Positions 16,633 to 25,302 of a stretch of 64,000 nucleotides of DNA are shown piece by piece. The notes under the pieces were generated by a model that worked only from the letters and a program-made list of their open reading frames with translations, had not been told where the DNA came from and did no database searches. Made by a program: the position numbers and the translations under genes. The stretch's first letter is position 1. Every line of letters begins with the position of its first letter. Source of the stretch: Actinomyces oris (GTDB lineage: Bacteria; Actinomycetota; Actinomycetes; Actinomycetales; Actinomycetaceae); the NCBI RefSeq assembly GCF_001937445.1, contig NZ_MSKS01000050.1:1-64000 (forward strand), written 5' to 3'.

Positions 16633-17925
16633 ATGAAGAAACATGCACTGGCCGCCTCGCTGCTCGCCTTCGCGATGCTCACCGCCGGCTGCTCGGCCAC
16701 GACCGGCTCATCCGGCTCGGCCTCCTCCGGCGGCGTCATCCGCTACCTGCACCGCCTGCCCGACGGCGAGGGGATGACGAAGGTCAACGACATCGTGGCC
16801 CGCTGGAACGCCGCGCACCCCGACATGAAGGTCGAGGCCACCAAGTTCGACGGCAAGGCCGCGGACATGAACGTCAAGCTGGAGAACGACGTCAAGGCCG
16901 GAACCGGCCCCTGCCTGGCCCAGGTCGGCTACGCCGAGATCCCCAAGCTCTACACCTCCGGCATGCTCACCGACGTCTCCGCCCAGGCCGAGAAGTACAA
17001 GGACCACTTCTCCGAGGGGTCGATGTCGCTGATGACCGTGGGCAAGACCGTCGTCGGCCTGCCGCAGGACTCCGGCCCGCTGGTCTACTTCTACAACAAG
17101 GCCGCCTTCGACCAGCTCGGGCTGAAGGTGCCCACGACGAGCGCCGAGCTGGCCGAGGTCGCCAAGAAGGCGGCCGAGCAGGGCAAGTACGCCCTGGCCT
17201 TCGAGCCCGACGAGGCCCCCAACACCCTGGCGGGACAGGCGGCCGCGGCCGGCGCCCAGTGGTACAGCGCTGAGAACGACAAGTGGAAGGTCAACGTCTC
17301 CAGCCCCGAGACCGCCAAGGTCTCCTCCTTCTGGCAGGGGGTCCTGGACTCCAAGACGGCCCTCGTGGCCAACCGCTGGGACGACTCCTTCGGCAAGGCA
17401 CTGGTCGACCAGCAGCTCATCGGCACCATCGGGGCCGCCTGGGAGGGCGCGCTCCTGGCCGACACCATGAAGGACTCCCCCAATGCCGGGTCCTGGGCGG
17501 TCGCCCAGCTGCCCGCCTTCGGTGACAAGGCCATGTCCGGTCCCGACGGGGGCTCCGGCGTGGCCGTCCTCAAGGGCTGCTCCAACCCCGAGGGGGCCAT
17601 GGCCTTCAACGACTGGTTCAACACCCAGGTCGATGACCTGGCCACCCAGGGACTGGTCCTGACCGCGAAGGCCCCGGTGAAGACCCCGCAGACCATCTCC
17701 ACCTTCTTCGGAGGCCAGGACGTCTACGCCGAGTTCACCAAGGCCAACGCGGCCGTGAACTCCACGTTCGGCTTCATGCCGACCTGGCCCTCCCTGGCCG
17801 ACCCCATGACCAAGGCCGCTGAGGCGGCCGGGAAGGGGACCGGCAAGGTCGATGACATCTTCCAGGCGGCCCAGAAGACCTCCGTCAGCTCCCTGAAGGA
17901 CGCCAACCTGCCCGTCGCCGAGTAG
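16633..17925 (+). CDS. sugar ABC transporter substrate-binding lipoprotein (CUT1 type)
   Basis: 430 residues. Start ATG 16633 has AAGGAAAC upstream; an in-frame ATG at 16612 lies before that site. Lipoprotein signal: MKKHALAASLLAFAMLTAGC with Cys 20. The mature protein has the extracellular solute-binding family 1 pattern: ...VARWNAAHPDMKVEA, VGYAEIPKLYTSGMLTDV, FYNKAAFDQLGLKVPTTSAE and a conserved LPAFGDKAMSGPDGGSG region. Placed between the GH112 phosphorylase and two CUT1 permeases, its ligand is most likely galacto-N-biose/lacto-N-biose. No ATPase gene is present in the operon, so a shared MsiK-like ATPase from elsewhere is expected (inference from CUT1 systems). Confidence 0.9.
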   Translation: MKKHALAASLLAFAMLTAGCSATTGSSGSASSGGVIRYLHRLPDGEGMTKVNDIVARWNAAHPDMKVEATKFDGKAADMNVKLENDVKAGTGPCLAQVGYAEIPKLYTSGMLTDVSAQAEKYKDHFSEGSMSLMTVGKTVVGLPQDSGPLVYFYNKAAFDQLGLKVPTTSAELAEVAKKAAEQGKYALAFEPDEAPNTLAGQAAAAGAQWYSAENDKWKVNVSSPETAKVSSFWQGVLDSKTALVANRWDDSFGKALVDQQLIGTIGAAWEGALLADTMKDSPNAGSWAVAQLPAFGDKAMSGPDGGSGVAVLKGCSNPEGAMAFNDWFNTQVDDLATQGLVLTAKAPVKTPQTISTFFGGQDVYAEFTKANAAVNSTFGFMPTWPSLADPMTKAAEAAGKGTGKVDDIFQAAQKTSVSSLKDANLPVAE

Positions 17926-17989
17926 GCGATCGCACAGCCCACCGGCAGACACAGGCAGCCACCGGCACCACGATCGAAGTGAGAGCATC

Positions 17990-18943
17990 ATGAGCACGAC
18001 GACAACGACTCCGGGCGCATCCGCCATCCGCACCACCTCGCTGCGAAGGCGCAGGGAGGCCCGGGCGGGCATCGGGTTCGTGGCCCCGTTCCTGGCCATG
18101 TTCGCCGTCGTCTTCCTCATTCCGATCGTGGTGTCGGTCTACCGCTCCTTCTTCCGCGACGTCGCCTCCGGAACGGACCTCTACGGCGGCGGGGAGAAGG
18201 TGAGCACCTTCGTGGGCCTGGACAACTACGTCCAGGCGGCGGGTCAGCCCGCCTTCTGGAAGGGGCTGGGCCGGGTCCTGCTGTTCGGAGTGGTCCAGGT
18301 CCCGGTCATGATCCTGGCGGCCCTCGCCCTGGCGCTGGTGCTCGACTCCCTCCTGGTCAAGCGGGTGACGGTCTTCCGCCTGGGCTTCTTCCTGCCCTAC
18401 GCGATCCCCGGGATCGTGGCCGCGATCATGTGGCTCTACATGTACAACCCCAGCTTCTCCCCCATCAATGAGCTGCTGGGACTGGTGGGCCTCAAGGTGG
18501 ACTTCTTCGGCCGCAACATCATCTTGTGGTCCATGGCCAACATCACGACGTGGACCTTCACCGGCTACAACATGCTCATCTTCCTGGCGGCGCTGCAGTC
18601 CGTGCCCCGTGAGCTCTACGAGGCCGCCCGCATCGACGGGGCCAGCGGGTGGCAGATCGTCCGGCGCATCAAGATCCCCATGGTCCGCTCCGCCTCGCTG
18701 CTGGCGGTCCTGCTCTCCATCATCGGGACGGTGCAGCTGTTCAACGAGCCCACCGTCCTGTACAGCCAGAACCAGTGGATGGGGCTGGACTACACGCCGA
18801 TGATGATGGCCTACAACTCGATGACCGGTGCGCTCTCACCCTCCGGCTCGGGCCCGGCCTCGGCGATCTCCGTCCTCATCGCCCTGGTGGCCGGCGTCCT
18901 GGCCGCCCTCTACGCCCTCGTGCAGAACAGGATCGACAAGTGA
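17990..18943 (+). CDS. sugar ABC transporter permease (MalF type)
   Basis: 317 residues, six hydrophobic segments, basic N-terminus (SLRRRREARAG). The coupling loop is clear: EAARIDGASGWQIVRRIKIP. It is followed by the second permease with a GTGA overlap (18940-18943), so the two are translationally coupled. Belongs to the CUT1 carbohydrate importer with the lipoprotein at 16633-17925. The start at 17990 is supported by GAAGTGAGAG a few nt upstream. Confidence 0.92.
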   Translation: MSTTTTTPGASAIRTTSLRRRREARAGIGFVAPFLAMFAVVFLIPIVVSVYRSFFRDVASGTDLYGGGEKVSTFVGLDNYVQAAGQPAFWKGLGRVLLFGVVQVPVMILAALALALVLDSLLVKRVTVFRLGFFLPYAIPGIVAAIMWLYMYNPSFSPINELLGLVGLKVDFFGRNIILWSMANITTWTFTGYNMLIFLAALQSVPRELYEAARIDGASGWQIVRRIKIPMVRSASLLAVLLSIIGTVQLFNEPTVLYSQNQWMGLDYTPMMMAYNSMTGALSPSGSGPASAISVLIALVAGVLAALYALVQNRIDK

Positions 18944-19803
18944 AGCCCACCGACACTCCTCGTTCGCTGCGCCCGTCAATCCCCGCACGGACCCTGACCA
19001 TCGCGGTCCTGGTCATCGTCCTGGCCTACATGCTCGGCCCGGTCTACTGGCTCATCGTCTCCTCCACCAAGTCCAACTCCGACCTGCTGACCACCTCCGG
19101 GTGGTGGTTCTCCGGACGCAACAGCTTCTCCACCAACTACAGCGCGCTCATGAGCTGGACCCAGGGGCTCTTCTGGCGCTGGATCCTCAACTCCCTGCTC
19201 TACTCGAGCGTCGCCGGGGTGCTGGGCACGCTCCTGTCGGTGTCCGCCGGCTACGGCCTGGCGAAGTTCGAGTTCGCGGGCCGGGGCGCCGTCCAGGTCA
19301 TCATCCTCTCCGGCCTGCTCATGCCCATCGCGCTGCTGACCATCCCGCTGTACCTGGTCCTCGACGCCGTACACCTGACCAACACCGTCTGGTCGATCAT
19401 CCTGCCGTGCTCGGTGAGCCCCTTCGGGGTCTTCCTGGGCCGCGTCTACGCCGACTCCTCGGTGCCCAACGAGATCATCGACTCCGCCCGCATCGACGGG
19501 GCCAGCGAGATCCGCATCTTCTTCACCATCGTGCTGCGGCTGCTCGCACCGGCGATGGTGACCATCTTCCTGTTCATCTTCGTGGCCACCTGGAACAACT
19601 TCTTCCTGCCGCTGATGACCATCAACTCCGCCGAGCTCAAGCCCGTCACCCTGGGGCTCTACGGCATGTCGACCTACTTCAACCCCCAGTACGGGGCGCT
19701 CCTCCAGGGCGCTCTCCTGGGCGTCATCCCCCTGATCGGGCTGTTCCTGGGCCTGCAGCGCTTCTGGCAGTCCGGCCTGGCCGCCGGCGCCGTCAAGGGC
19801 TGA
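18940..19803 (+). CDS. sugar ABC transporter permease (MalG type)
   Basis: 287 residues from GTG 18940, which overlaps the previous stop (GTGA). Six hydrophobic segments, with the coupling loop DSARIDGASEIRIFFTIVLR and the C-terminal half ending LGLQRFWQSGLAAGAVKG, the characteristic end of MalG-type permeases. Partner of the permease at 17990-18943 in the disaccharide importer. A longer open frame upstream overlaps the first permease and is not the gene. Confidence 0.92.
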   Translation: MKPTDTPRSLRPSIPARTLTIAVLVIVLAYMLGPVYWLIVSSTKSNSDLLTTSGWWFSGRNSFSTNYSALMSWTQGLFWRWILNSLLYSSVAGVLGTLLSVSAGYGLAKFEFAGRGAVQVIILSGLLMPIALLTIPLYLVLDAVHLTNTVWSIILPCSVSPFGVFLGRVYADSSVPNEIIDSARIDGASEIRIFFTIVLRLLAPAMVTIFLFIFVATWNNFFLPLMTINSAELKPVTLGLYGMSTYFNPQYGALLQGALLGVIPLIGLFLGLQRFWQSGLAAGAVKG

Positions 19804-19891
19804 GCCCCTCCCACCCAGCACCCTCCCTCACCACCCCCTATCCACCTCGCCGCCCCGTCCCGGGCAACGGCACCTCAGCAGAGGAACCACC

Positions 19892-21310
19892 ATGATCCAC
19901 TTCGGCACCGGCGGCTGGAGAGCCGTGATCGGCGACGAGTTCACCCGCGCCAACGTCAGGCTCCTGACCCAGGGGCTGGCCCACCGCATCCTGAAGGAGG
20001 GCACGTCCGAGCAGGGCGTCGTCATCGGCTACGACCGCCGCTTCCTGTCCGACACCGCCGCCTGGTGGGCCATCGAGGTGCTCGTCGGCAACGGCATCCG
20101 GGTCACCCTCATCGACCGCCCCTCCCCGACCCCCACCACCATGTGGACGGTGCGCCGCCTGGGGGCCGCGTACGGGATGGCCGTGACCGCCTCCCACAAC
20201 CCGGCCCTGTACAACGGCATCAAGATCTTCCTGCCCGGCGGCCGCGACGCCGACCTGAAGGTCACCGACGAGCTCACCGCCTCCCTGCAGGGCCTGACGG
20301 ATGCGGACGTGCGCAGCGTCGAGCCCCATGAGGCCCGATCCAGCGAGCTGGTCACCGTCCAGCGCTCCATCAACTGGTACCTGGACGCCATCATCGACAA
20401 GCTCGACACCGAGACCATCCGCCACGCCCACATGCACATCGTGCTGGACCCCATGTTCGGGGTCTCCGAGACGAGCCTGCAGACGATCCTGCTGACCGCC
20501 CGCTGCCAGGTCGACGTCATCCACGACCGCCACGACCCCCTGTTCGGGGGCCGCATGCCCTCACCCACCGAGGGGACGGTCACCACCCTGCGCAACGCCG
20601 TCGTCGAGTCCGGCGCGGACCTGGGCATCGCCACCGACGGGGACGCGGACCGCCTGGGCATCATTGACGACACCGGCGCCTACCTCACCCCCAACCAGGT
20701 CCTGGTCCTGCTCTACGACTACCTGCTGACCCGCAAGGGCTGGTCGGGGCCGGCCGTGCGCAACATGTCCACCACCCACCTGCTGGACCGGGTCGCGGCC
20801 GCCCACGGGCAGGTCTGCTACGAGGTGCCCGTCGGCTTCAAGTGGATCAGCGCCAAGATGGCCGAGACCGGGGCCGTCATCGGGGGCGAGTCCTCCGGGG
20901 GCCTGACCGTGCGCGGCCACATCCCCGGCAAGGACGGGATCTACGCCGGCTCCCTGCTGGTCGAGGCGGTGGCGGCCTCGGGCAAGCGGCTCTCCGAGCT
21001 CTACGCCGACATCGTGGCCCGGTACGGTGAGCTCGTCATGGTGGAGAACGCCTACGGCTTCACCTCCGAACGGCGCGCCGAGCTTGAGGAGCGCATCTTC
21101 AGCGCCCACGACCTGCCCGCCTTCACCCACGACATCGAGCGCGTCTCCTGGCAGGACGGCTGCAAGGTCTACTTCACCTGCGGCGGCTGGGTGACGATCC
21201 GCTTCTCGGGCACCGAGCCGCTCCTGCGGGTCTTCGCCGAGATGCCCACCGGTGACGAGGCCCGGGCCACCGCGGCCGCCGTCGCGAGCCACTACGGCCT
21301 GGACGCCTGA
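19892..21310 (+). CDS. phosphohexomutase (alpha-D-phosphohexomutase superfamily)
   Basis: 472 residues; GAGGAACC lies just before ATG 19892. All four superfamily motifs are visible: N-terminal FGTGGWRAVIGDEF, active-site serine loop TASHNP, metal-binding DGDADRLG, sugar-binding GGESSGG and the phosphate-binding RFSGTEPLLRV near the C-terminus. It interconverts hexose (or N-acetylhexosamine) 1- and 6-phosphates. Its position in the phosphorylase operon suggests it handles GlcNAc-1-P/GalNAc-1-P or the galactose 1-phosphate derived glucose 1-phosphate; sequence alone does not settle which. A short spacer of 88 nt separates it from the permease. Confidence 0.88.
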   Translation: MIHFGTGGWRAVIGDEFTRANVRLLTQGLAHRILKEGTSEQGVVIGYDRRFLSDTAAWWAIEVLVGNGIRVTLIDRPSPTPTTMWTVRRLGAAYGMAVTASHNPALYNGIKIFLPGGRDADLKVTDELTASLQGLTDADVRSVEPHEARSSELVTVQRSINWYLDAIIDKLDTETIRHAHMHIVLDPMFGVSETSLQTILLTARCQVDVIHDRHDPLFGGRMPSPTEGTVTTLRNAVVESGADLGIATDGDADRLGIIDDTGAYLTPNQVLVLLYDYLLTRKGWSGPAVRNMSTTHLLDRVAAAHGQVCYEVPVGFKWISAKMAETGAVIGGESSGGLTVRGHIPGKDGIYAGSLLVEAVAASGKRLSELYADIVARYGELVMVENAYGFTSERRAELEERIFSAHDLPAFTHDIERVSWQDGCKVYFTCGGWVTIRFSGTEPLLRVFAEMPTGDEARATAAAVASHYGLDA

Positions 21311-21332
21311 GACGGGCAGGAGGAAGGAACCC

Positions 21333-22175
21333 ATGACAGACGCGATCACTGAGACGGTGAGCGGCGCGGCGGAGCGCACCCGTGTCGCCGTCGTCCTGGC
21401 CCGGGGCCTGGGCACACGCATGCGGGCGAGCAGCGCGGCCGGCTCCGGCCTGACCTCCCAGCAGGCCACGGCCGCGGCCAGCGGCTACAAGGCCCTCATG
21501 CCCATCGGCGAGCACCGGCTCATCGACTACAGCCTCTCGGCCCTGGTCGACGCCGGGATCGAGCGGGCCGTCCTGGTCGTGGGGCCCGAGCACGAGGACT
21601 TCCGCCGCCACGTCGACTCCCTGGAGCTCAGCCGGCTCACGATCGACCTGGCCGTCCAGGTCAACCCCTTGGGGACGGCCGACGCCGTCCTGTCCGCCGA
21701 GGCCGCCGTGGGCGGGGAGCCCTTCCTCATGGTCAACGGGGACAACTACTACCCCCGTCAGGTGCTGCGCGACCTGGCCCGCCACCGGGGCAACGCCCTG
21801 GCCGGTTTCGACCGTGCCGCCCTGGTGGCCGAGTCCAACATCCCCGCCGAGCGGATCGCCGCCTTCGCCCTCGTGCGCGCCCGCGACGGGGCGCTGGAGG
21901 AGATCGTGGAGAAGCCCTCAGCGGAGGTGGTTCGGGCCGCCGGTCCCCACGCCCCGGTGTCGATGAACGCCTTCCGGTTCACCCCGGAGATCTTCGCCGC
22001 CTGCCGCCGCATCACCCCCTCGCCGCGCGGCGAGCTGGAGATCGTCGACGCCGTGCGCGCCCTGCCCGGCCCGGTCTCGGTCCTCTCTGCGACCGGCGGG
22101 GTCCTGGACCTGTCGCGGCGTGAGGACATCGCCGAGGTCGAGGCCCGCCTGTCCAGGACGGAGGTGTCGCTGTGA
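21333..22175 (+). CDS. sugar-1-phosphate nucleotidyltransferase
   Basis: 280 residues; GGAGGAAGG ends about 4 nt before ATG 21333. A nucleotidyl-transferase fold with the NTP-binding loop LARGLGTRMRAS (usual form LAxGxGTRMxP), lysine in GYKALMPIGEHRLIDYSL, the metal-site VNGDNYYP (usual xxGDxxx) and EIVEKPS. The loop is followed by an unusual Ser/Ala/Gln-rich insertion of about 20 residues before GYKALMP. It should activate a sugar 1-phosphate with UTP or dTTP. In this operon the candidates are galactose 1-phosphate released by the phosphorylase or a HexNAc 1-phosphate; it may replace the GalT step of the bifidobacterial pathway (inference). Overlaps the next gene by GTGA. Confidence 0.8.
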   Translation: MTDAITETVSGAAERTRVAVVLARGLGTRMRASSAAGSGLTSQQATAAASGYKALMPIGEHRLIDYSLSALVDAGIERAVLVVGPEHEDFRRHVDSLELSRLTIDLAVQVNPLGTADAVLSAEAAVGGEPFLMVNGDNYYPRQVLRDLARHRGNALAGFDRAALVAESNIPAERIAAFALVRARDGALEEIVEKPSAEVVRAAGPHAPVSMNAFRFTPEIFAACRRITPSPRGELEIVDAVRALPGPVSVLSATGGVLDLSRREDIAEVEARLSRTEVSL

Positions 22176-23437
22176 GCCGGGAGACGCACGGGGCGTTGAG
22201 TGAGGCGCCCGAGGAGACCGCCTGGCGGGTGCCCGGGCGCGTCGAGGTGCTGGGCAAGCACACCGACTACGCCGGCGGCTCGGTCCTGGTCGGCGCCGTC
22301 GACCGGGCGATCACGGCGCGGGCGCGTCGCGTGGCGGGGCCGCCGGGGTCCCTGACCGCCACCACGGACGGCGGTGATCCGGTCACCCTGCGCGCCGGGG
22401 TGGACCCGGGTCTGGAGCCGGGCCACTGGGGCCGCTACCTTCAGACGGTGCTGGACCGCCTCACCCTCAACTTCGGGGCGGGAGCCGCGGCCCACCTGTC
22501 CGTCTCCTCGGACCTGCCGCCGGCCTCCGGGATGAGCTCGTCCTCCGCGCTGGTGTGCGCCACGGCCCTGGCCCTGGCCTCCCTCAACGGCTGGGACGAG
22601 GATCCCCGGTGGATCGATTCGATGCCCGACCGACTGTCCCTGGCCGGCTACCTCGCCGCCGTGGAGGGTGGACGGGCGTGGCGGGACCTGCCGGGGACCA
22701 GCGGGGTGGGCACTCGCGGCGGGAGCGAGGACCACACCGGCATGCTGTGCGGTGCCCAGGACCGGCTGCTCCTGGCCGGGTTCGACCCGATACGCATCGA
22801 TCAGACCATCTCCTTCCCCGCCCAGTGGGCGCTCGTCGTCGGCGTGAGCGGGGTGCTGGCCCACAAGACCGGTGCGGCCCTGGAGGACTACAACCGCGGG
22901 CCGAGTACCGTCCAGGCGGTGCTGGCCAGGTGGAATGAGTCCACCGGACGCACTGACGCCTCCCTGGCCGGTGCGGTCAGGCACCTGGTCGGGGAGGCCA
23001 CCGGCGAGCAGGCGGCCGGTGACCCGGCCCTGAAGGACCTGCTGGGGCTGTGCGAGCCCGGCTACGAGAGGCAGCGGATCGAGCAGTTCCTCATCGAGTC
23101 CCTCGTCCTGGTTCCCACCGGTGCCCGGATGATCGCCGCGGCCGACCCGGGGGTGGGTGAGGTCCTCCACCGCTCCCAGGAGCTGGCCGACCGCGGCCTG
23201 TGCAACCAGGTGCCGCAGACTCGGCTCATGGTGTCGCTGGCCCGTCAGGCGGGCGCCATCGGTGCCTCCTCCTTCGGCGCCGGGTGGGGCGGGTCGGTGT
23301 ACGCCCTGGTGCGGGCCGACGACGCTGAGGCCTTCGCCGAGCAGTGGATCGGGGCCTACCGGGACCGTGAGCCGGGCGCCGAGCAGGCCGCGGTGATCGT
23401 CACCAGGCCGGGGCCGGGGGCCTGCCGGCTGCTCTGA
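22172..23437 (+). CDS. GHMP kinase, galactokinase-like with GKHTDY variant
   Basis: 421 residues from GTG 22172, coupled to the previous stop (GTGA) with GGAGGTG upstream. Three GHMP motifs are present: motif 1 PGRVEVLGKHTDYAGG (~18-33), motif 2 LPPASGMSSSSALVCA (~113-128) and motif 3 GASSFGAGWGGSVYAL near the C-terminus. In true galactokinases motif 1 reads GxxNLIGEHTDYN; here Glu is Lys and Asn is Glu. That glutamate contacts the sugar, so the acceptor is probably not plain galactose. Given the phosphorylase products, N-acetylgalactosamine or N-acetylglucosamine is a reasonable guess, making it a non-homologous substitute for NahK. Last gene of the operon; convergent with arcA 19 nt on. Confidence 0.82.
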   Translation: MSRETHGALSEAPEETAWRVPGRVEVLGKHTDYAGGSVLVGAVDRAITARARRVAGPPGSLTATTDGGDPVTLRAGVDPGLEPGHWGRYLQTVLDRLTLNFGAGAAAHLSVSSDLPPASGMSSSSALVCATALALASLNGWDEDPRWIDSMPDRLSLAGYLAAVEGGRAWRDLPGTSGVGTRGGSEDHTGMLCGAQDRLLLAGFDPIRIDQTISFPAQWALVVGVSGVLAHKTGAALEDYNRGPSTVQAVLARWNESTGRTDASLAGAVRHLVGEATGEQAAGDPALKDLLGLCEPGYERQRIEQFLIESLVLVPTGARMIAAADPGVGEVLHRSQELADRGLCNQVPQTRLMVSLARQAGAIGASSFGAGWGGSVYALVRADDAEAFAEQWIGAYRDREPGAEQAAVIVTRPGPGACRLL

Positions 23438-23456
23438 GCGCCCCGACCGGCCGGGT

Positions 23457-24800
23457 TCACACCGCGTCGCGGGTGACGGGGCAGGTCATGCAGTGCGAGC
23501 CGCCGCGGCCGCGCACGAGCTCGACGCCGGGGGTCTCGACGACCTCGATGCCGGCCTTGCGCAGGGCGTCGTTGGCGCGCTGGTTGTGGGCGTAGCCGAT
23601 GACACGCCCGGGGGCCAGGGCCACGACGTTGCAGGAGTCCCGGGCGAGCTCGCGCAGGGCCTCGGCCTCGTCGGAGGCGCCGGGGCTGATGACGCGGAAG
23701 GAGTCGATGCCGGCGGCGCGGGCGAGGACCGCGTCCATCTGAGAGCCGTCGTGGACCGTCACCTGGAGGGACCGCCCGGTGGCTGCGGGCTCGATCTCCA
23801 CGGTGGTGACCTCGGTGAAGCCGGGGAAGCGCAGGTAGGTGTCGGGGCTGACCATCGTCATGAGGGTGTCCAGGTGCATGACGGCCTCGAGCTGGGTGTA
23901 GAAGGCGGCGTCGGGCATGTGGACGCCGATGACCCGGTCGGCCACGCCGGAGGCGAAGAGCTGGGAGGCCAGGCGCTCCACGCCCGCGGCGGTGGAGCGG
24001 TGGGTCAGGCCCATGACGAGGGTCCGGTTACCCAGGATCTGGAAGTCGCCGCCCTCGATGGTCGAGGCGGCCGAGACCCGCCCCACCTCGCGCCACAGGC
24101 GGGCGTCCGGGCCGTCGGAGCCGGCGAGCTCGGCCAGGCGCGGGCCGAAGGCCGGGTGGTGGCGGTAGACGGCCTCGTAGCCGATGGCCTCACGACGGCG
24201 CGGCTCCAGGGCCATGGAGTTGACCGAGACCCCGCCGTAGAGCCAGGCCGACGCGTCGCGGGTGAAGAGCAGGTTGGGCAGCGGGGTGACGACGAACGGC
24301 CCCTCCAGGGTGGACAGGTAGGTGGAGGAGAACAGGTCGCACCCCTCGGAGGAGCTGAGGCGCTCGCGCAGTTCGGTGCGGGTGATGCCGCCCAGGAGCA
24401 CCTCGGCGAGGTCGGCGTCGGGCAGGGACTGGAAGTAGTCGATGAGCAGCTCGGAGGCGGAGACGCCGACGACGTCGGGACCGATGGCCTCGTCCAGGAC
24501 CAGCCGGCGGGCCTCGGGGACGGCCAGGACCTCGGTGAACAGCTCGCGGAAGTCGTGGACGATGACGCCCTCGGAGCGCAGGATCGCGGTGAAGGCGTCG
24601 TGCTCGGCCTGGGCCCGGGGGACGTTGAGGGCGTCGTCGAAGAGCAGGGAGTCGGCGTTGATGGGGGTCAGGCGGGCGATCTCCCCGCCGGGACGGTGGA
24701 CGATCACCTCGCGCAGGGCACCGGTCTCGGAGTCGATTCGCCCCCCGCCCTCGGCCACGGGAACGAAGGGACGGCTGGCGGTCGCACCGGTCTGTGTCAT
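23457..24800 (-). CDS. arcA: arginine deiminase
   Basis: 447 residues. Hydrolyses arginine to citrulline and ammonia. Motifs: GALREVIVHRPGGE at the N-terminus, NLLFTRDASAWLYGGV, EGGDFQILGNRTLVMGLTHR, the catalytic-site region HLDTLMTMVSPD, and the active-site cysteine in GRGGSHCMTCP at the very C-terminus. Start ATG 24800 is chosen because TACGCT sits 6 nt upstream with no Shine-Dalgarno; the frame remains open for about 400 nt more but without homology. No ornithine carbamoyltransferase, carbamate kinase or antiporter gene is adjacent, so this is a solitary arcA, perhaps used for acid protection by ammonia or for citrulline production. Confidence 0.95.
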   Translation of the reverse strand: MTQTGATASRPFVPVAEGGGRIDSETGALREVIVHRPGGEIARLTPINADSLLFDDALNVPRAQAEHDAFTAILRSEGVIVHDFRELFTEVLAVPEARRLVLDEAIGPDVVGVSASELLIDYFQSLPDADLAEVLLGGITRTELRERLSSSEGCDLFSSTYLSTLEGPFVVTPLPNLLFTRDASAWLYGGVSVNSMALEPRRREAIGYEAVYRHHPAFGPRLAELAGSDGPDARLWREVGRVSAASTIEGGDFQILGNRTLVMGLTHRSTAAGVERLASQLFASGVADRVIGVHMPDAAFYTQLEAVMHLDTLMTMVSPDTYLRFPGFTEVTTVEIEPAATGRSLQVTVHDGSQMDAVLARAAGIDSFRVISPGASDEAEALRELARDSCNVVALAPGRVIGYAHNQRANDALRKAGIEVVETPGVELVRGRGGSHCMTCPVTRDAV

Positions 24801-24806
24801 GGGCAC

Positions 24807-24812
24807 AGCGTA
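24807..24812 (-). promoter_or_regulatory. arcA: -10 element TACGCT for leaderless arcA
   Basis: Minus strand TACGCT-GTGCCC-ATG. Same geometry and almost the same bases as menC and menB. No ribosome-binding site. Confidence 0.45.
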
Positions 24813-24931
24813 GTCGGAGGTCAGGGGTGTCTCCGCCCGGTCGCCGGCAGGAATGGTCCGCACCACCGCCGTCGCCCGCCATCGACAGGTTTTGTTGAGC
24901 GAAGAATCAACCGGGACGGCGAAGAACGCAG

Positions 24932-24959
24932 TTGTCGCAAACCACAGGAATGGTAAGAT
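24932..24959 (+). promoter_or_regulatory. sigma-70-type promoter of the small secreted peptide gene
   Basis: TTGTCG (24932-24937), 16 nt, TAAGAT (24954-24959) in a locally AT-rich stretch. Expected start near 24966, leaving a ~30-nt leader with GGAG before ATG 24998. Confidence 0.55.
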
Positions 24960-24997
24960 AAATTGTTCATAACACCCCCGAGACAGGAGTTCCCTCC

Positions 24998-25192
24998 ATG
25001 AAATCTGTCGTCCGCATCTCCCTTGTCGCCCTGCTCCTGGCGGGCTTCGCCGCGCCGGCCAGCGCCGCGCCGGCCACCGCCCCCGCACGACACGACGACT
25101 CAGCAAGCTTCTTCGGGAAGCCCTACTACGACTTCTGCGTCTTCCCGCCCTCCATGTTGTGCGACTGGTCGAAGAACCGCTGGTACTCCTGA
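24998..25192 (+). CDS. small secreted two-cysteine peptide
   Basis: 64 residues; CAGGAG about 9 nt upstream of ATG 24998, its own promoter and a strong terminator directly downstream, so this is a genuine monocistronic gene. A classical Sec signal peptide (MKSVVRISLVALLLAGFAAP, then ASA|AP) would release a ~41-residue peptide. The mature part starts Ala/Pro-rich, then FFGKPYYDF, CVFPPSMLC and DWSKNRWYS: very aromatic, with two cysteines eight apart that could form a disulfide loop. I recognise no family. A two-component system follows 110 nt later. Candidates: bacteriocin-like peptide, peptide pheromone, or a small cell-surface factor. None is proven. Confidence 0.75.
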   Translation: MKSVVRISLVALLLAGFAAPASAAPATAPARHDDSASFFGKPYYDFCVFPPSMLCDWSKNRWYS

Positions 25193-25200
25193 GAAATGTC

Positions 25201-25243
25201 GCCGCCATCCCTAAGCCCGCCCCTTAGGGATGGCGGCATTTTT
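25201..25243 (+). terminator. strong intrinsic terminator after the peptide gene
   Basis: A perfect 15-bp stem (GCCGCCATCCCTAAG at 25201-25215 with its complement at 25223-25237), a 7-nt loop and then ATTTTT. It starts 8 nt after the peptide stop codon and separates it from the histidine kinase gene. Confidence 0.9.
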
Positions 25244-25302
25244 CCGCCACCAAATACCCAAGATAAGCCTCAATCACAACATCGGCACCCACCTCAAGGA
25301 CC

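Noticed and set aside
24801-25208. N-terminal extension of the arginine deiminase frame
   Set aside because: Arg/Ser-rich, unlike any deiminase, and it would run antisense through the peptide gene and across its promoter.
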